Shown one piece after another: positions 20,444 to 30,985 of a stretch of DNA of 64,000 bases. Position 1 is the stretch's first letter. Each line of letters opens with the position of its first letter. The translations under genes were made by a program, and so were the position numbers. Origin of the DNA: Mantamonas sphyraenae (taxonomy: Eukaryota; CRuMs; Mantamonadidae); NCBI GenBank assembly GCA_026936335.1, contig JAPMXV010000042.1, positions 62,001 to 126,000 on the forward strand, in the 5' to 3' direction. The notes under the pieces were generated by a model, which searched no databases, was not told where the DNA came from, and saw only the letters and a program-made list of their open reading frames with translations.

Positions 20444-22014
20444 ATGCCTCGCTTCCCGGACCCCAACGTGGAAGAATTTCTACGCAAGTCGCCCTGGATG
20501 CACAGGCTGCTCGTTGCAGCTGGCATGAATGGCAACCGTCCGCTGCAAGTGTACTTGCAGCTGATGATGGCCACCACCATTGGCTGCGACCTCCTCGGCC
20601 CCTTCTTTGTCGGCGGCTTCTTCTTTCTCTCTCCCAGTGTCCTAACCTGGTGTGTCTCGTGGGCGTGCTACGTCAGTGGCCTCAGCTTGTGCCGCGTCCT
20701 CCTCCCTGGTCTCCTCGCCTGGCACAACAAACAGGCCATGTACAGTCCTCTCCGAGAAGCCCTCGGCATGAAATCTCGCTCTACATCTCGCATCGACCGT
20801 CCCAACGCCTCACCTTCTTCCTCTGCTGCCAAGGAGCCCCGTGAGAAAACACGCATCCACCCGCCCAAGAATCACGCCTGGACCTCCAACTCGGACGACA
20901 GCACCACCCGTGCCTCCCCATCGCCCCCCTCTGCGCGCGAATTCAACTCTGTCGAGGTCGTCCACCACACCCTCGATGTCCATCACAGCGACGAAACCGA
21001 CGACGGGGCCGTTCTCCTTTTCGACACCCCGTTTCTCCTTCTCCGTGCTTCCGAGAGCGATGGCCTTGGCACAGCTGCCTTTCTCGGCTCCCTCCTTCTC
21101 GTGGGCTATTCCACCAGCAACCTCCTCGTCGATACGTCCACCATGCCCCCTGGGTGGTCCCGTTTCTCATCGTCAACCTCGTCTCCTCCTACCACCACTT
21201 TCTATGCCTCAGTGCTGCCACCCTCGTGTGGACCATCCTCTCCTACATCATCATCACCCAAATCAACCATCTCCGTTTCGAGATCGCCTTCACAGCACGA
21301 CGCCTCGCGGATGCCACTCCCCAGCAGCAGATCAACTGGCACCGGGCACTTGCCTCCCAACACAAAATCATCAAAGTCAACATGGAGCTCTTCTCCCTTC
21401 GCTTCCGCTGGATCACAGCCTTCTTTGCTCTCTTTGGCGGCATCGCTACCGTCGGTTCCGTCATCACCGCGTTCATCGAGCCCGGCGCCTCAGCCCTCCT
21501 GTTTTGGAGCGTGTTTTTCCTTGCTTTGTCTCTTGCTCCTCTCATGATCGCTTCCTGGATCAGCTCAAACTGGATTGAGCTTCGCAATGAGGCCATCCCC
21601 TTCATCACAGGCCTCGCCATGGCGCTGCCCCTAGAGGAAGAAGAAGCCAAAGACAACAACCACATGATGAGCATTGAGCAAGAGGAGGAGCTTCACCGCC
21701 ACGACCTCGAACGCATCTACTCCTCTCGCAAGAGGGCGCTGATGTTCCTCGCCGATCCAACTGCCCGCTACCTGGAATCCTGTGCAACAACAGCCATCAT
21801 CCTTCACCCTCCCCAAGATCCCGTCCTCGCTTCTACGCTGCGTGACGAGCGTCTTCTCCTCCAGCAGCAACTGGAACAGGGCCAAGTCGGCATCCGCTTC
21901 TTCAACCAGAGCGTCACCTGGTCGCTTGTCGCCAAGGTGGCCTCCTTCTCCACCACTGCCCTGGCCATCTTTTCCTCCCAGAGTGCCCTCTTCCAGGGTG
22001 CCACCGCCTCCTGA
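20444..22014 (+). CDS. Seven-TM GRL-like family member 3 (apparent frameshift at ~21152)
   Basis: About 523 aa, single exon, provided one G is added to the GGG at 21152-21154. The first frame ends in nonsense and the second (from 21154) carries TM4 onward. Family marks: MPRFPDPNVEEFLRKSPWM start, SPLREALGMKS, DGAVLLFDTPFLLL before TM3, ITQINHLRFEIAFTARRLAD, INWHRALASQHKIIKVNMEL then FSLRFRWITAFFALFGG, RNEAIPFITGLAMALPLE, EQGQVGIRFFNQSVTWSLVA. The T-Y of TM7 is T-W here. It is a mirror-image neighbour of GRL2 and followed after 34 bp by the amino-acid transporter on the same strand. Confidence 0.72.
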
Positions 22015-22048
22015 ATGAACCGATCTCTGCGCCCTTCCATCCATCCCA

Positions 22049-23509
22049 ATGTCCGCCGAGTCCACGCAACCACTTCAGCTCTCGGAAGATGCCCCGCTCA
22101 TTCCTGCTGATCCCCACACCACCATCCGCAAGGGCTCCCTGCCCGGCTCTGTCGCCAATCTCCTCAATACCATGATTGGCGCAGGCATCCTCGCCTTGCC
22201 CTTTGCCTTCAAGAGCTCTGGGCTCGCCCTTGGCTCCGTCCTCCTCTTCTTTGTCTCCTGCCTCCAAGGCCTGTCTCTACACCTCCTTCTCCGCTGCAGA
22301 GTCCTCTCCGGTGGGGTGTCTACCTACGAGGACATCGGGCGCTTCACTTTTGGGCCTCGTATGGCCACCGCAGTCAAGGTCATCATCGTCCTGCAAACCT
22401 TTGGCGTCATCACCGCCTACCTCATGATTGCCGGCGACCTGACACCCACCCTCCTCAACTACCTCGTCGACACTCCGGCTTGGTACACCTCACGCACCAT
22501 TGTCATCATTGCCCTCTCCCTCTTTGTTCAAGTCCCTCTCTGCCTTTTGCGTCGTTTGAACTCCCTCCGGTACACCTCCTTCCTTGCCATGACGTTTATG
22601 CTCTACCTCACCGCTTATGTCGTATCACGCGCAGGCACCATTGGCTTCACCAAGGATCCCGTCGCCTTCCGCTGGGACCGCTCGGTGTTCCTCACCGTGC
22701 CCATCATCTCTCTCGCCTACACCTGTCACATGAACCTGTTCCCCATCCACAACGAGCTCACCCAACCCACTCGTCAGCGCGGCGCAGCACTTGTCAACGC
22801 CACAGTGTTCTCCGCAACCTGTCTCTATGCCCTCGTTGCGTCGTTTGGCTACGTCACTTTCTACGAAGACACCCTCGGCAACCTTCTCATCAACTACAGC
22901 GATTCGCACGACGCCTTTATCATCATTGGACGCCTGGGTGTCATTGTCACGGTCACCCTCAGTATCCCCGTGGGCCACTATCCGTGCAGGCAGTCTCTGG
23001 ACATGTTGCTGTTTGCCCCGCCTTCCAACGCCAATCCAGACGATCCCAAGCAGCCGGGTGACGCCGTCAATTACGAAATCCCCACGCGTCGCTTTGTTGG
23101 CGAAGCCCTTCTCATCATTTCCCTCGCCACTCTCCTGGCCGTCCTACTGGAGGACATCAGCGTCGTTCTCGACTTTCTCGGCTCCACTGTCTCCACTGCA
23201 CTCTCCTACGTGTTTCCAGCCATGTTCTATCTCCGACTCACCCACTGGTCGGCCAACCCCAATGCCCGGGCCCTTCACCTTGCCCAGGCCTCGTACGGCA
23301 CGCGTGACAACAACGACGCCTCCGTCGAAGCCCATCCCCGCCCAGCCGCTTCCGTCTCCTTCCTCGACAGGATATGCATGCGCTGCATAGGTTCTCCGTT
23401 TCAGCCCAGCAGGTGGCATGCCTACGTCCTCTGGCTCGCTGGTGTCCTCTTTGGCATCATCGGCTTTGTCGAAACGTTTGCTGGCCTTGTGTCTGGCCAG
23501 GGCCACTGA
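22049..23509 (+). CDS. AAAP/SLC38-type amino-acid transporter
   Basis: Single exon, 486 aa, ATG at 22049. The hallmark first helix reads GSVANLLNTMIGAGILALPF, the unwound TM1 substrate site of the amino acid/auxin permease family. About eleven hydrophobic helices follow, including SVLLFFVSCLQGLSLHLLL, LQTFGVITAYLMIAGDL, ISLAYTCHMNLFPIHNEL (the conserved TM6 region) and WLAGVLFGIIGFVETFAG at the end. Function: Na+ or H+ coupled transport of neutral amino acids at the plasma membrane or vacuole/lysosome; N-terminal acidic dileucine-like DAPLIP would suit an endolysosomal site (inference). It starts just 34 bp after the GRL3 stop. Confidence 0.9.
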   Translation: MSAESTQPLQLSEDAPLIPADPHTTIRKGSLPGSVANLLNTMIGAGILALPFAFKSSGLALGSVLLFFVSCLQGLSLHLLLRCRVLSGGVSTYEDIGRFTFGPRMATAVKVIIVLQTFGVITAYLMIAGDLTPTLLNYLVDTPAWYTSRTIVIIALSLFVQVPLCLLRRLNSLRYTSFLAMTFMLYLTAYVVSRAGTIGFTKDPVAFRWDRSVFLTVPIISLAYTCHMNLFPIHNELTQPTRQRGAALVNATVFSATCLYALVASFGYVTFYEDTLGNLLINYSDSHDAFIIIGRLGVIVTVTLSIPVGHYPCRQSLDMLLFAPPSNANPDDPKQPGDAVNYEIPTRRFVGEALLIISLATLLAVLLEDISVVLDFLGSTVSTALSYVFPAMFYLRLTHWSANPNARALHLAQASYGTRDNNDASVEAHPRPAASVSFLDRICMRCIGSPFQPSRWHAYVLWLAGVLFGIIGFVETFAGLVSGQGH

Positions 23510-23567
23510 GTGGATTCCTTTTGCGCGCGACTTTGGTTTCCAATGCACAGACACACATATCTCGGTG

Positions 23568-24542
23568 TCACCTCAATGACAGGTCCACCATTTCGTCCAG
23601 CTCCTCCACACTCTCCATCACCGCGCGCAGCAACTTCTCGCTTTCGCCTGTCCTCTTTCTGCGTCGGTGCTTTCCTTCGCCGTCCCTGCCGCTGCTGCTG
23701 TTGTTGCTGCTGCCTGTCTGTTCGATCATCCGTTGCAGACGGTTCACCTTGGCCAGACGCATGTTTTCTGCCCGCAAACCTTGTGCTTTCTTCGCCTTGC
23801 GTCTCTGAGCTTCCGCCGTCTGCTCGGCTTGGCCCAATTGCTGACGCAGCTCTTCCACTTGTTTGCGCAGTCCTCTGTTGGCCTCTGCCAGCTCCTCTCG
23901 CTTTCGCTCCGCTGCAGCCGTCTCCTTTCGCAAACGCGCCCGATCTGCCTCCAGTTCCCGTTGCTTCTCCTGCTGCACACGTACGAGGCCCAGCGCCTCC
24001 TTTAGGTCGCGTTTGATTCCGTCAAACGCACGTACAGCGCCCATGAGTTCCTGCTTTTCGCGTTGAGCCTCGCCCAGCGCAAAGCGCAACTCCTGCTTTT
24101 CTGCCTGTGCGTCGCCCAGCTGCGTCTTGAGCCGTACCACCATCCCCTTTTGCACCTCCACTTCCTCACGTGTCACATGAAGCTCCCTTCCCAGTTCACT
24201 CTGCACGCTCTCGCGCTGGCCGGCGTGCGTTTCTGCGTTCTGCTGCCAACGCTGCCTGCTGGCCTCCACTTCCACCACGCGTTCTTCCAACACTGCACAC
24301 CGGGCTTTCCACGTCTCCACCTCCTCTTCCAACGCCTTTGCCCTTCGCTTCCCCTCAGCCACCTCCTGCTCCAAGTTCCAGCGCACTTTGCCGCCGGCCT
24401 CCTCCCGCGCCTCCAGCCGCTCCACAAGCTCGTCCAGCCGCACGCTTTCCAACTCCCGGATGCTCCGTTCGTTCTCTGCGCGCAGATGCTTCAACTTGGC
24501 CACCATCTCGCCAATTTCTGCCTGCGGGTCGTCGTCGCTCAT
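23568..24542 (-). CDS. Coiled-coil protein, unrecognised
   Basis: Single exon, 324 aa. After an acidic start (MSDDDPQAEIGEMVAKLKHL) nearly the whole protein is heptad-rich and charged (E, K, R, Q, A). Long uninterrupted coils such as LEEEVETWKARCAVLEERVV and ELAEANRGLRKQVEELRQQL suggest a rod-like dimer. A Ser/Asn-rich linker, a basic patch (KHRRRKRTGE) and an acidic helix ending MVDLSLR close it. Golgin, centrosomal or tether roles are all possible. It is divergent from the kinase-array gene (80 bp between starts) and convergent with the transporter (58 bp). Confidence 0.7.
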   Translation of the reverse strand: MSDDDPQAEIGEMVAKLKHLRAENERSIRELESVRLDELVERLEAREEAGGKVRWNLEQEVAEGKRRAKALEEEVETWKARCAVLEERVVEVEASRQRWQQNAETHAGQRESVQSELGRELHVTREEVEVQKGMVVRLKTQLGDAQAEKQELRFALGEAQREKQELMGAVRAFDGIKRDLKEALGLVRVQQEKQRELEADRARLRKETAAAERKREELAEANRGLRKQVEELRQQLGQAEQTAEAQRRKAKKAQGLRAENMRLAKVNRLQRMIEQTGSSNNSSSGRDGEGKHRRRKRTGESEKLLRAVMESVEELDEMVDLSLR

Positions 24543-24622
24543 GCCAGTGTCGGTGGTGTGTCCGTTCCGTTCGTCGTCTGTGTTGTCCCCGCAGTCGCTG
24601 CCAAGCCAACGTCCCCACCTGC

Positions 24623-27600
24623 ATGAAACACCAAAACACAAGTGGGGGAACCCGGCTACAGGCCTTGCAGCGCCATGACTCGCTCGGCAGCCAGGGCAGC
24701 GGAGGCAGCTCGACGAGCAGCGCAGCCTCCGTTCGTCGTCGTCGTCAGCGCTTCCTCGAGCTCGATCTGGATTCCACACTGGACTGGAGTGAGCTGGAAT
24801 TTGATCGCAGCAAGCAAGGATGGTCCAAAGGAACATATGGCGAGCGTGACGTCGCCGTCAAACGCTTGACCACAGGCTCGGGCGAACTCGACTCAGTCCC
24901 GCGAGAGATCAGCACTATGGCGTACGTGTAGTCCACCCACATGCACGTGTGCATATTCCACCTCGTTTCTGTCTGTGGGGTGTGTTCCAAATGTTTGCAA
25001 TATCCATGCCACCACCCTTTCTCGGCTTGGGCCTTTGCTTTCCGCTCGCCCTTCATTCTTCTTCCTTTCCGCCGTGCCGCCTGCCCACGTCCTGTGCGTG
25101 AGCCTCGGCAAGGCGGCCGCTGCATTGGATCTATGTGTCATTGCCTCCCTTCTTGTTGTTTGGGTGACTGCCAACCTCGTGTGCATGCTCTCGCCCGCAG
25201 GACGTCTGATCGGCAACGCGCAAAACCAACCCTCCGTCTCACGCCCGTGTGCTCGCCGTGTCCATGGCCACCACCCCTGTACCTCTCACAGCAACGTGTC
25301 TCATCCCAACATTGTCGAATTTGTTGGCGCCTGCTGCGACGAAGACGACGGCGCCGTTTACATCGTCACTGAGTATCTGCCTGGGAGCGTGCCCCTCTCG
25401 GATCTTGTCACAGAAGAACAACTCGACTGGACGGATATTCTGACGGTCACATCGGACATTGCGTCGGCCATGGCGTACTGCCATGACCTGGATATCATCC
25501 ACAGAGACATTCGTGCTTCCAACATGCTTGTGCAGACGATTCAGGGCATCCGCAAGGTTAAACTGGGCGACTTTGGTACGTGCCGCCCGTTTTCCACCCG
25601 CAATGAGCTTCCTTCCTTCCTTTGCATCGTCCACTCACCCTGAATGCGCCATAAATGCGTACTTCTTTGCGTTGCGTGTCGGGATCATCCGCTCGCACAG
25701 CTCTGGCGCGCACGGACGCCTCCGCAAACGACACAGGCAGCAACCGGAGGCTGACCATGCTGGCAGCAAACCACTCTGGCTCGGAGGCACCCGAAGTGAT
25801 AATGGGCATGGAGTACGGCAAGGAGGCAGATGTGTTTTCGTACGGCATTCTACTTGCCGAACTCATCACGGGCAACAAGGTCGGCGAGGACGACTTTCTG
25901 ATGCGCACCATGCAGAATCAGTTCATGATCGACGAAGACCAGCTACGCGACAGCACGCCTGCACAGTGCCCCGAGCTTCTGCTGGACATTTGCATTGAGT
26001 GCTGCCAGTTTGACGCCTTTATGCGACCGGGCTTCCAAGAGATTCTCGAGCGCCTGGCCAACCTGGGCTCGATGCTCATGCCGCGCTCGCCGCTGCAACA
26101 ACATCCAGCCTGGAACATGGTGCCCTTCCACCAACTTATCTTTGGCAAGATTGTGGGTCGTGGCCAATTCGGCGCCGTGTACAGCGGCCACTACAACGGC
26201 TTGCAAGTGGCCATCAAGGAGATGCTGCTCATCGACGATCCGCACGTAGCACGCTTCCTCGAGCGGGAAGTGGACATCCTGAGCAAAATCAACCATCCAA
26301 ACGTGGTCCAGTTCATCGGAGGCTCGCAAAGCACAGGCGGCAAGCTGTTCATGGTGTTTGAGTTTATGCAGGGCGGCGACTTGCGTGCCACGCTGGATCA
26401 GGATGCAAAGGATCACTCATTGTCCTGGAGCGACCGCATCGGCATCGCCCTGGACGCGGCCCAGGCTCTGGAATACTGTCACAGCAGAGACATCCTGCAC
26501 CGCGACATCAAATCGGACAACCTGCTCGTGGATTCGGTGCAAGACACGCTGAAAACAAAGCTGTGCGACTTTGGCTTTGCACGGCAGGACGTGGAGGACT
26601 CTGCGGCGAGCAATAGGCGCATGACCTTTTGCGGCACAGACGAGTACATGGCGCCCGAGCTTATCATGGGCGAGGAATACGGCAGGGCAGCGGACGTTTT
26701 TAGCTTTGGCGTGGTGCTTGCCGAACTGCTGACCAACCTGCCTCCCAACAGTCCCGGACTGCTGGAACGTCTGCCACAAAACTGCTTTGAGATTGTGGAC
26801 TTTGGCCCGCTGCGAGAGGCCGTTCTGCCAGATGCACCGGTCATGTTTGTGAAGCTGGCCATCATGTGTTTGCAGAGCGAGGTGGACGACCGGCCCGACA
26901 TGACGGAGATTATCGAACTCCTTTGTGAGGCACGCTCAGAATTGGAATCGCGCGAGGGTGACGCAGAGAGCCATGGAGGCTCCACGGGTGAAGGGGGGCA
27001 AGAGGAAGGCGAGGCGACGATGGATGACACGCTGTGGCAAGCCATCCAGCCGGAGGAGCTGGAATTTGACAAGATTGTTGGACGGGGCGAGTTTGGCTCC
27101 GTCTATCGAGGCCATTACAACGGGATGCTGGTGGCCATCAAAGAGATGCTGTTCACGCACCAGCCGGAGTACATGAAGTACGTGGAGCGGGAGATTGCGG
27201 TGCTGTCGACGATTGGCCACCCAAACGTGATCCAGTTCATGGGCGGATGCCGAACGTCGTCGGGCAAGTACTACATGGTGTTTGAGTTTATGGACGGCGG
27301 AGATCTGTCGGATCTGATCGAAGACCGTGGGGACAGCCTGAGCTGGCTGGACATTGTGCGCATGGTTGTGGACATGTCCCTGGCCATCCAATACTGCCAT
27401 GAGCGCAACATCTTGCACAGGGACATCAAGGCGGAAAATATGCTGATTGAAGTGACGAACAACCAACGCAAGGTCAAGGTGTGCGACTTTGGACTGGCGC
27501 GGCAGCAAGAGGCGTTGGGCGTTGGGGCGGAGAGGCACAAGCTGGCTCGTCGCATGACCATGGTGGGCACAGACTCGTACATGGCGCCCGAGGTGATCAT

Positions 27601-30600
27601 GGGAGAGGAGTACGGTGCGCCTGCAGACGTGTTTAGCTTTGGCATGGTGCTGGCGGAGCTATTGGCTGGGAAAATGGCAGGCAACGAGACCGGCTACCTC
27701 AAGCGAGTGCCCATGGACTGCTTTGAGGTGGATCATGAAGAGGTGCGTGCAAACGCACGGCCGGGCTACCCTCCCATCCTGATGGACATGTGCCTGGCGT
27801 CGCTGAACTACGACGCGGACATGCGGCCGACGTTCGACGACATTGTGGAGGCGAGCAAGGAGCTGAGCGCGGAGCTGGAGGCCGAACAGGCGCTGATGGA
27901 CATGGCTGGCAACATGGATGTGCTCACGGGACGTGGATCGACAGTGACAGACGAAGTGTGGAACAGCATCGAGTATGCGGCGCTGGAGTTTGACAAGATT
28001 GTGGGTCGCGGCTCGTTTGGGTCGGTGTACCGCGGCCACTACCAGGGCATGGAAGTGGCCATCAAGGAATTGTTTGTGGATGTGGACACGGTGTCGATGC
28101 AGGACCTGAGTACGGGAGCGCACACATTGACAGAGCTGCAGCATCGCAACATCGTGCACGTGCTGGGTGCTTGCCGCAATAGCGCCGGCAAACACTATCT
28201 CATCACCGAGTTTATGCCCGGCGGCTCTTTGGCGCCCTACACTCAGGGAAAGAAGCGCCTGGACATGCTGGATCTGCTGCGTTTGTCGCTTGAGCTGTGC
28301 CAAGCGCTCGAGTACAGCCACGGACGGCCGGTGCCTGTTTACCACGGCAACCTGCAAGCGCGCAACATTCTGCTGCACAGGGTGGGATCAATGCTGGCGT
28401 TTAAAGTGGGCGACTTTTCCATCCTGCCTGCAGATCTGATCGTGTACATGGCCGAGGACAGCCACAAGGCGCCGGAAAGCATTCTGGAGGGCGAGTGGAG
28501 CGCAGCGGGCGACGTGTACAGCCTGGGATTGCTGTTGCTGGAACTGATTTACGGGCGCGAGTCTGGCGTGGATGGTTTCCTGGGCAGGTCGCCGCGCAAC
28601 GGGTACGACATCGAATGGGACGATTTGCGCGACGAGTTGCCGGAGGAGTGTCCCGAGCTACTGTGGGACCTTGCAGTGCAGTGCTGTGAATACGACCCTG
28701 CGTACCGTCCCACAGCGGCCGAGTTGAAGCCTGCGTTTGCGAAACTGTTTGAGCGGACCAGCGAAGAGCTGGGTGGTGCAGGGACGTCTTTGTCGCTGGC
28801 ACTGTCGTTGTCGGCGTCTGTGTCGAGTGTAGGCGGAGAGAGCACAGAGTCCGGTGGGGACTCGGCGGATGCAACACAAGACAAGGACAGAGAGGGCAGA
28901 GAGGGCACGAGTGCAGGGCTGGGAGTGGACAACCTGGGAGGCACCGTGCAGGTGGACCCGTCGGTGTGGACGACAGTGAGCTTCGACGACCTTGTGTTTG
29001 GGCGAATTGTGGGTAAGGGCGAGTTTGGAAGTGTGTACAGCGGAACGTACAGGAGCCTGGACGTGGCGATCAAGGAGATGTTTTTCATTGATGATCCGGA
29101 GGTGATGAAATACGTGAGCCGAGAAATTGCTGTGATGAGCGTGGTGAGCCATCCCAACGTTGTGCAGTTTCTGGGAGGAGCCACAAGCCCGGAAGGCAAG
29201 CTGTACATTGTGCTGGAGTTTATGAGCGGCGGAGACCTGGGGTCGCTGCTGGGAGAACCGCTGAGCTGGATCACGCGTGTGCTGTTGCTGCTGGACGTGG
29301 CCAACGCGCTGGTGTACTGCCACTCTGTGGAAATCATCCACCGGGACATCAAGCCGGACAATGTGCTGATTGAACAGTACGCAAACGGTGTGTACAAAGC
29401 CAAGCTGTGCGACTTTGGCCTGTCCCGCAGGGAGGAGAGCAGCAGACGCATGACGTACGTGGGCACAGACGCATACATGGCTCCAGAAATCATCATGGAT
29501 GAGGCGTACGGCGCGCACGCTGACGTGTTCAGCTTTGGTGTGCTAATGGCGGAACTGCTCACCGGGAAGAGCACCGCGGACGGGTTTCTTGCGCGGTCGC
29601 CTGCAAAGCTGTTTGACATCGACCAAGAGGAGCTGCATGAAGCGCTGGAAAGTGCAGAGGTGCCGGAGCTGCTGCGTAAAGTGTGCAGCGAGTGCTTGGC
29701 GTACGAGGAAAGAGACCGGCCGGACGCGGAGGGGATGCGGGCACAGTTGCGCGCAGCACTGCAGGCTGAAGAGGAGCGCGAGGCAGCCTCAAGGAGCGAA
29801 GAGGGAGACACGGACAGCATCAGGGGCGCCGCGAGCGATGATGAGGACGAAGATGCGAACGGTGGTGTGCAGAAGCGTGGGACGCTTGCACGCTCCACGT
29901 TGATGCGCGCAATGACGAGCCTGTGGCGGTTCTGGAGCGCCGTGGAATTTGAAGAAGTGCGGTTTGGCAAGGTGATCGGTGGCGGGCAGTTCGGTTGTGT
30001 GTACCAGGGCGAGTGGCAACGAGAAGCGGTGGAGATCCACGAAATGATCCTGGATGCAGAGACAGACGCGATGGGCTTGCTGACGGAACGCATGATTGAG
30101 ATGCAGGACATGACACACGAAAACGTGGAGCGGATTGTGGGTGGAAGCCAGTCGCCAGAAGGGCTGTTGTTTGTACTGTACGAGCAACGTGCGGGAGTGC
30201 ACTTGCAAGAGATACTACGAAATGCTCACTACGCGCTGACGTGGCCACAACGTGTGCAAATTGTGGCAGATGTGTGTGTTGCGCTGGACTACCTTCACGC
30301 ACACGGGCTGACACACGGGCAGCTGCATAGTGCACACGTGACGGTGCGCGGAGTGGAAATGGATGGCAAAGAGAGCGACGAGACTGTGTCGAGCATGCTG
30401 ACAGGGCTGGTGAACGGGAAAGCAGCCACGAAGCGAACCGTCGCGGGAGGTGGCGTGGCGGACGAGGAGCAAGAGGGCAGAGAGAGCGCACGCAAGGGCG
30501 GGCGTGGGAAAAAGGTGCAGGAGCAGGTGTTGGGGATGCAGAACCAAAACGAGTATCTGCAGGAGCTTCTGGACGAGAGCGAGGAGGGGCCAAAGGGAGA

Positions 30601-30985
30601 CGTGTTTGGGCTGGGCATCATTGCGGCAGAGTTGATCAGCGAGATGCCGCTGAGTGCGAAGCTGCTGCGGCGAACGTCGGAAGGACGGATTGTGCTGGAC
30701 GCAGACGCTCTGCGAGAGAGAGCACACGATGATTGCCCGACAGCGTTCTTTGAGTTGTGTGTGCGGTGCTGTGCGAGCCAGGAGGATGTTCGTCCGGATC
30801 TGAAGGAAATTGCGAGCGAGCTTGCAAACCTGGATGTACGCGAGAGCATGGGCCGCGAAAAGCAACTTGTGGAGGAGGCAGAACAGGAGCAACGCGAATG
30901 GCGTGGGGTGCACGAGTCACTGCTTCAATTCCATTGCTGCCTCCTCGAGTGGTGTTTGGCAAGCAAGAGCAGGAGCTGCCTGTGA
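24623..30985 (+). CDS. Tandem array of six TKL-type protein kinase domains (three canonical, three degenerate)
   Basis: Model: join(24623..24921, 25292..25575, 25701..30985), 1955 aa to the first stop. KD1 (~65-300): no clear Gly loop, VAVKRL, HRDIRASN, and DFA created across the second splice. KD2 (~340-615): GRGQFG, VAIKEM, HRDIKSDN, DFGFAR, GTDEYMAPE. KD3 (~650-920): GRGEFG, HRDIKAEN, DFGLAR. KD4 (~960-1230): GRGSFG and VAIKEL, but YHGNLQARN for HRD and DFS for DFG, so a pseudokinase. KD5 (~1295-1560): GKGEFG, HRDIKPDN, DFGLSR. KD6 (~1615-1910): GGGQFG, VEIHEM (Lys lost), THGQLHSAH, no DFG. Linkers are Gly/Ser/acidic. Canonical copies probably phosphorylate Ser/Thr; the others may be allosteric. 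The last ~90 bp overlap the MORN-like frame, so the gene probably continues there. Confidence 0.85.

Noticed and set aside
24975-25291. A TM-containing extension (ALDLCVIASLLVVWVTANLV) upstream in frame with the first kinase domain
   Set aside because: GTACGT at 24922 and CTCACAG at 25285-25291 join MA to NVSHPNIVEFVG, the expected kinase continuity, so the segment is intron.
30898-30985. Genuine same-strand overlapping genes (kinase tail and MORN-like start)
   Set aside because: One missing base in a GGGG run explains both frames, in line with many similar breaks in the window; kept only as an alternative.
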